From JAWAAW01 sp038884575 (GTDB lineage: Archaea; Nanobdellota; Nanobdellia; Woesearchaeales; ARS49), in assembly GCA_038884575.1 (NCBI GenBank), contig JAWABQ010000021.1, positions 1 through 11,284 on the forward strand: DNA of 11,284 nt. Direction: 5' to 3'. The first letter of the stretch is position 1; each line of letters opens with the position of its first letter. Both the position numbers and the translations under genes were made by a program. Below the pieces are notes generated by a model that saw nothing but the letters and a program-made list of their open reading frames with translations, was not told the origin of the DNA and did no database searches. This document shows, piece by piece, positions 10,871-11,284 of the stretch.

Positions 10871-11284
10871 ATGGATTTGGTCAGAGAGGCGTTCAACAGC
10901 GTATTTCCGGAAAAGCCATATGTTTATTCTGCTGAAGTCAGGTATTCAGGCAAGTTCAGGGGCTACAACGCAAACATCAGGATGAGCAGGCTTCAGAAGC
11001 GGATTGTCCTCAACCTCAGCAGGCAGTGGAAGACAGTCAGCAGGGACATACAGCTCGGCCTTGTCCAGCACCTGCTTTGCAGGCTCTTCAAAGAAAAAAG
11101 GCGGACAACCCAGATGGACCTTTATAATTATTTCCTCAAAAGCCTGCCAAGGACAATTGCAAAGACAAAATCACACCCTGTGCTTGAGCAGAGCTTCAGC
11201 AGGGTTAATGGGCGGTTCTTCAATGGAATGATTGACCAGCCAAACCTTGTTGTCGGAAATGGCATAACAAAGCTCGGGTCTTAT
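10871..11284 (+). CDS. SprT-like zinc metallopeptidase homologue, N-terminal part (cut by window edge)
   Basis: The reading frame runs open from the ATG at 10871 to the window end, 138 codons. The N-terminal part (1-100) is basic, with SGKFRGYNANIRMSR (26-40) and a helical middle. Then comes SHPVLEQSFSRVNGRFFNGM (101-120), followed by a DQPNLVVGNGITKLGSY stretch at the edge. In archaeal SprT-like/M48-type proteins this kind of segment precedes the HExxH zinc motif. That motif would lie beyond the edge, so catalytic competence cannot be judged. The family call rests on recognition of this block and is moderate. The TATA-like box about 27 bp upstream supports the start. Confidence 0.6.
   Translation, partial: MDLVREAFNSVFPEKPYVYSAEVRYSGKFRGYNANIRMSRLQKRIVLNLSRQWKTVSRDIQLGLVQHLLCRLFKEKRRTTQMDLYNYFLKSLPRTIAKTKSHPVLEQSFSRVNGRFFNGMIDQPNLVVGNGITKLGSY

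Noticed and set aside
1..11284. CRISPR array, insertion sequence or phage remnant
   Set aside because: No regularly spaced repeats, transposase, integrase or terminal inverted repeats were seen.

Overview
This window is archaeal chromosomal DNA. The evidence is an archaeal translation and transcription gene set: aIF5B, aRF1, eL43 (L37Ae), RNA polymerase subunit Rpo12, prefoldin beta, an archaeal Drg GTPase, DUF371 and UPF0147. Most genes also have a TATA-like box about 22-31 bp before the first codon and no Shine-Dalgarno, the signature of leaderless archaeal transcription. Dense packing, short forms of several proteins, a CARDB-type secreted protein and a SprT-like gene of a style I associate with DPANN archaea suggest a DPANN lineage (Woesearchaeota-like). 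That lineage call is inference. Genes use TAA, TAG and TGA as stops, so the code looks standard.

Layout. 1-876 (-): start of a secreted S-layer/CARDB-like protein, cut by the window edge. 877-1107: divergent intergenic region with overlapping dyads. 1108-3317 (+): aIF5B, overlapped by ATGA with a stand-alone PUA-type (COG3270-like) protein. 3314-4830 (-): Drg GTPase followed by DUF371, the latter with its own TATA box. 4884-5423 (+): a very short MscS-type channel, divergent from drg around one palindromic TATA box. 5420-6382 (-): an ARPP-1/DUF6569-like protein. 6533-7513 (+): an unrecognised 326-aa protein, divergent from ARPP-1 with a 26-bp dyad between them. 7534-8876 (-): a compact information-processing operon, eL43-rpo12-prefoldin beta-UPF0147, then a small coiled-coil gene with a strong Shine-Dalgarno. 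9051-10151 (+): aRF1 without the usual domain-3 minidomain. 10148-10795 (-): membrane-anchored extracellular protein. 10871-11284 (+): start of a SprT-like zinc peptidase homologue, cut by the edge.

Most of the window serves the flow of information from gene to protein: initiation (aIF5B), ribosome-associated GTPase (Drg), ribosomal protein, RNA polymerase subunit, chaperone for nascent proteins (prefoldin) and termination (aRF1). Membrane and envelope genes are interleaved. Three of the four convergent gene pairs interlock their stop codons in exactly four bases, and several divergent pairs share very short promoter regions, so transcripts must overlap at 3' ends and promoters sit nearly back to back. 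No mobile element, CRISPR array, tRNA or rRNA was seen.
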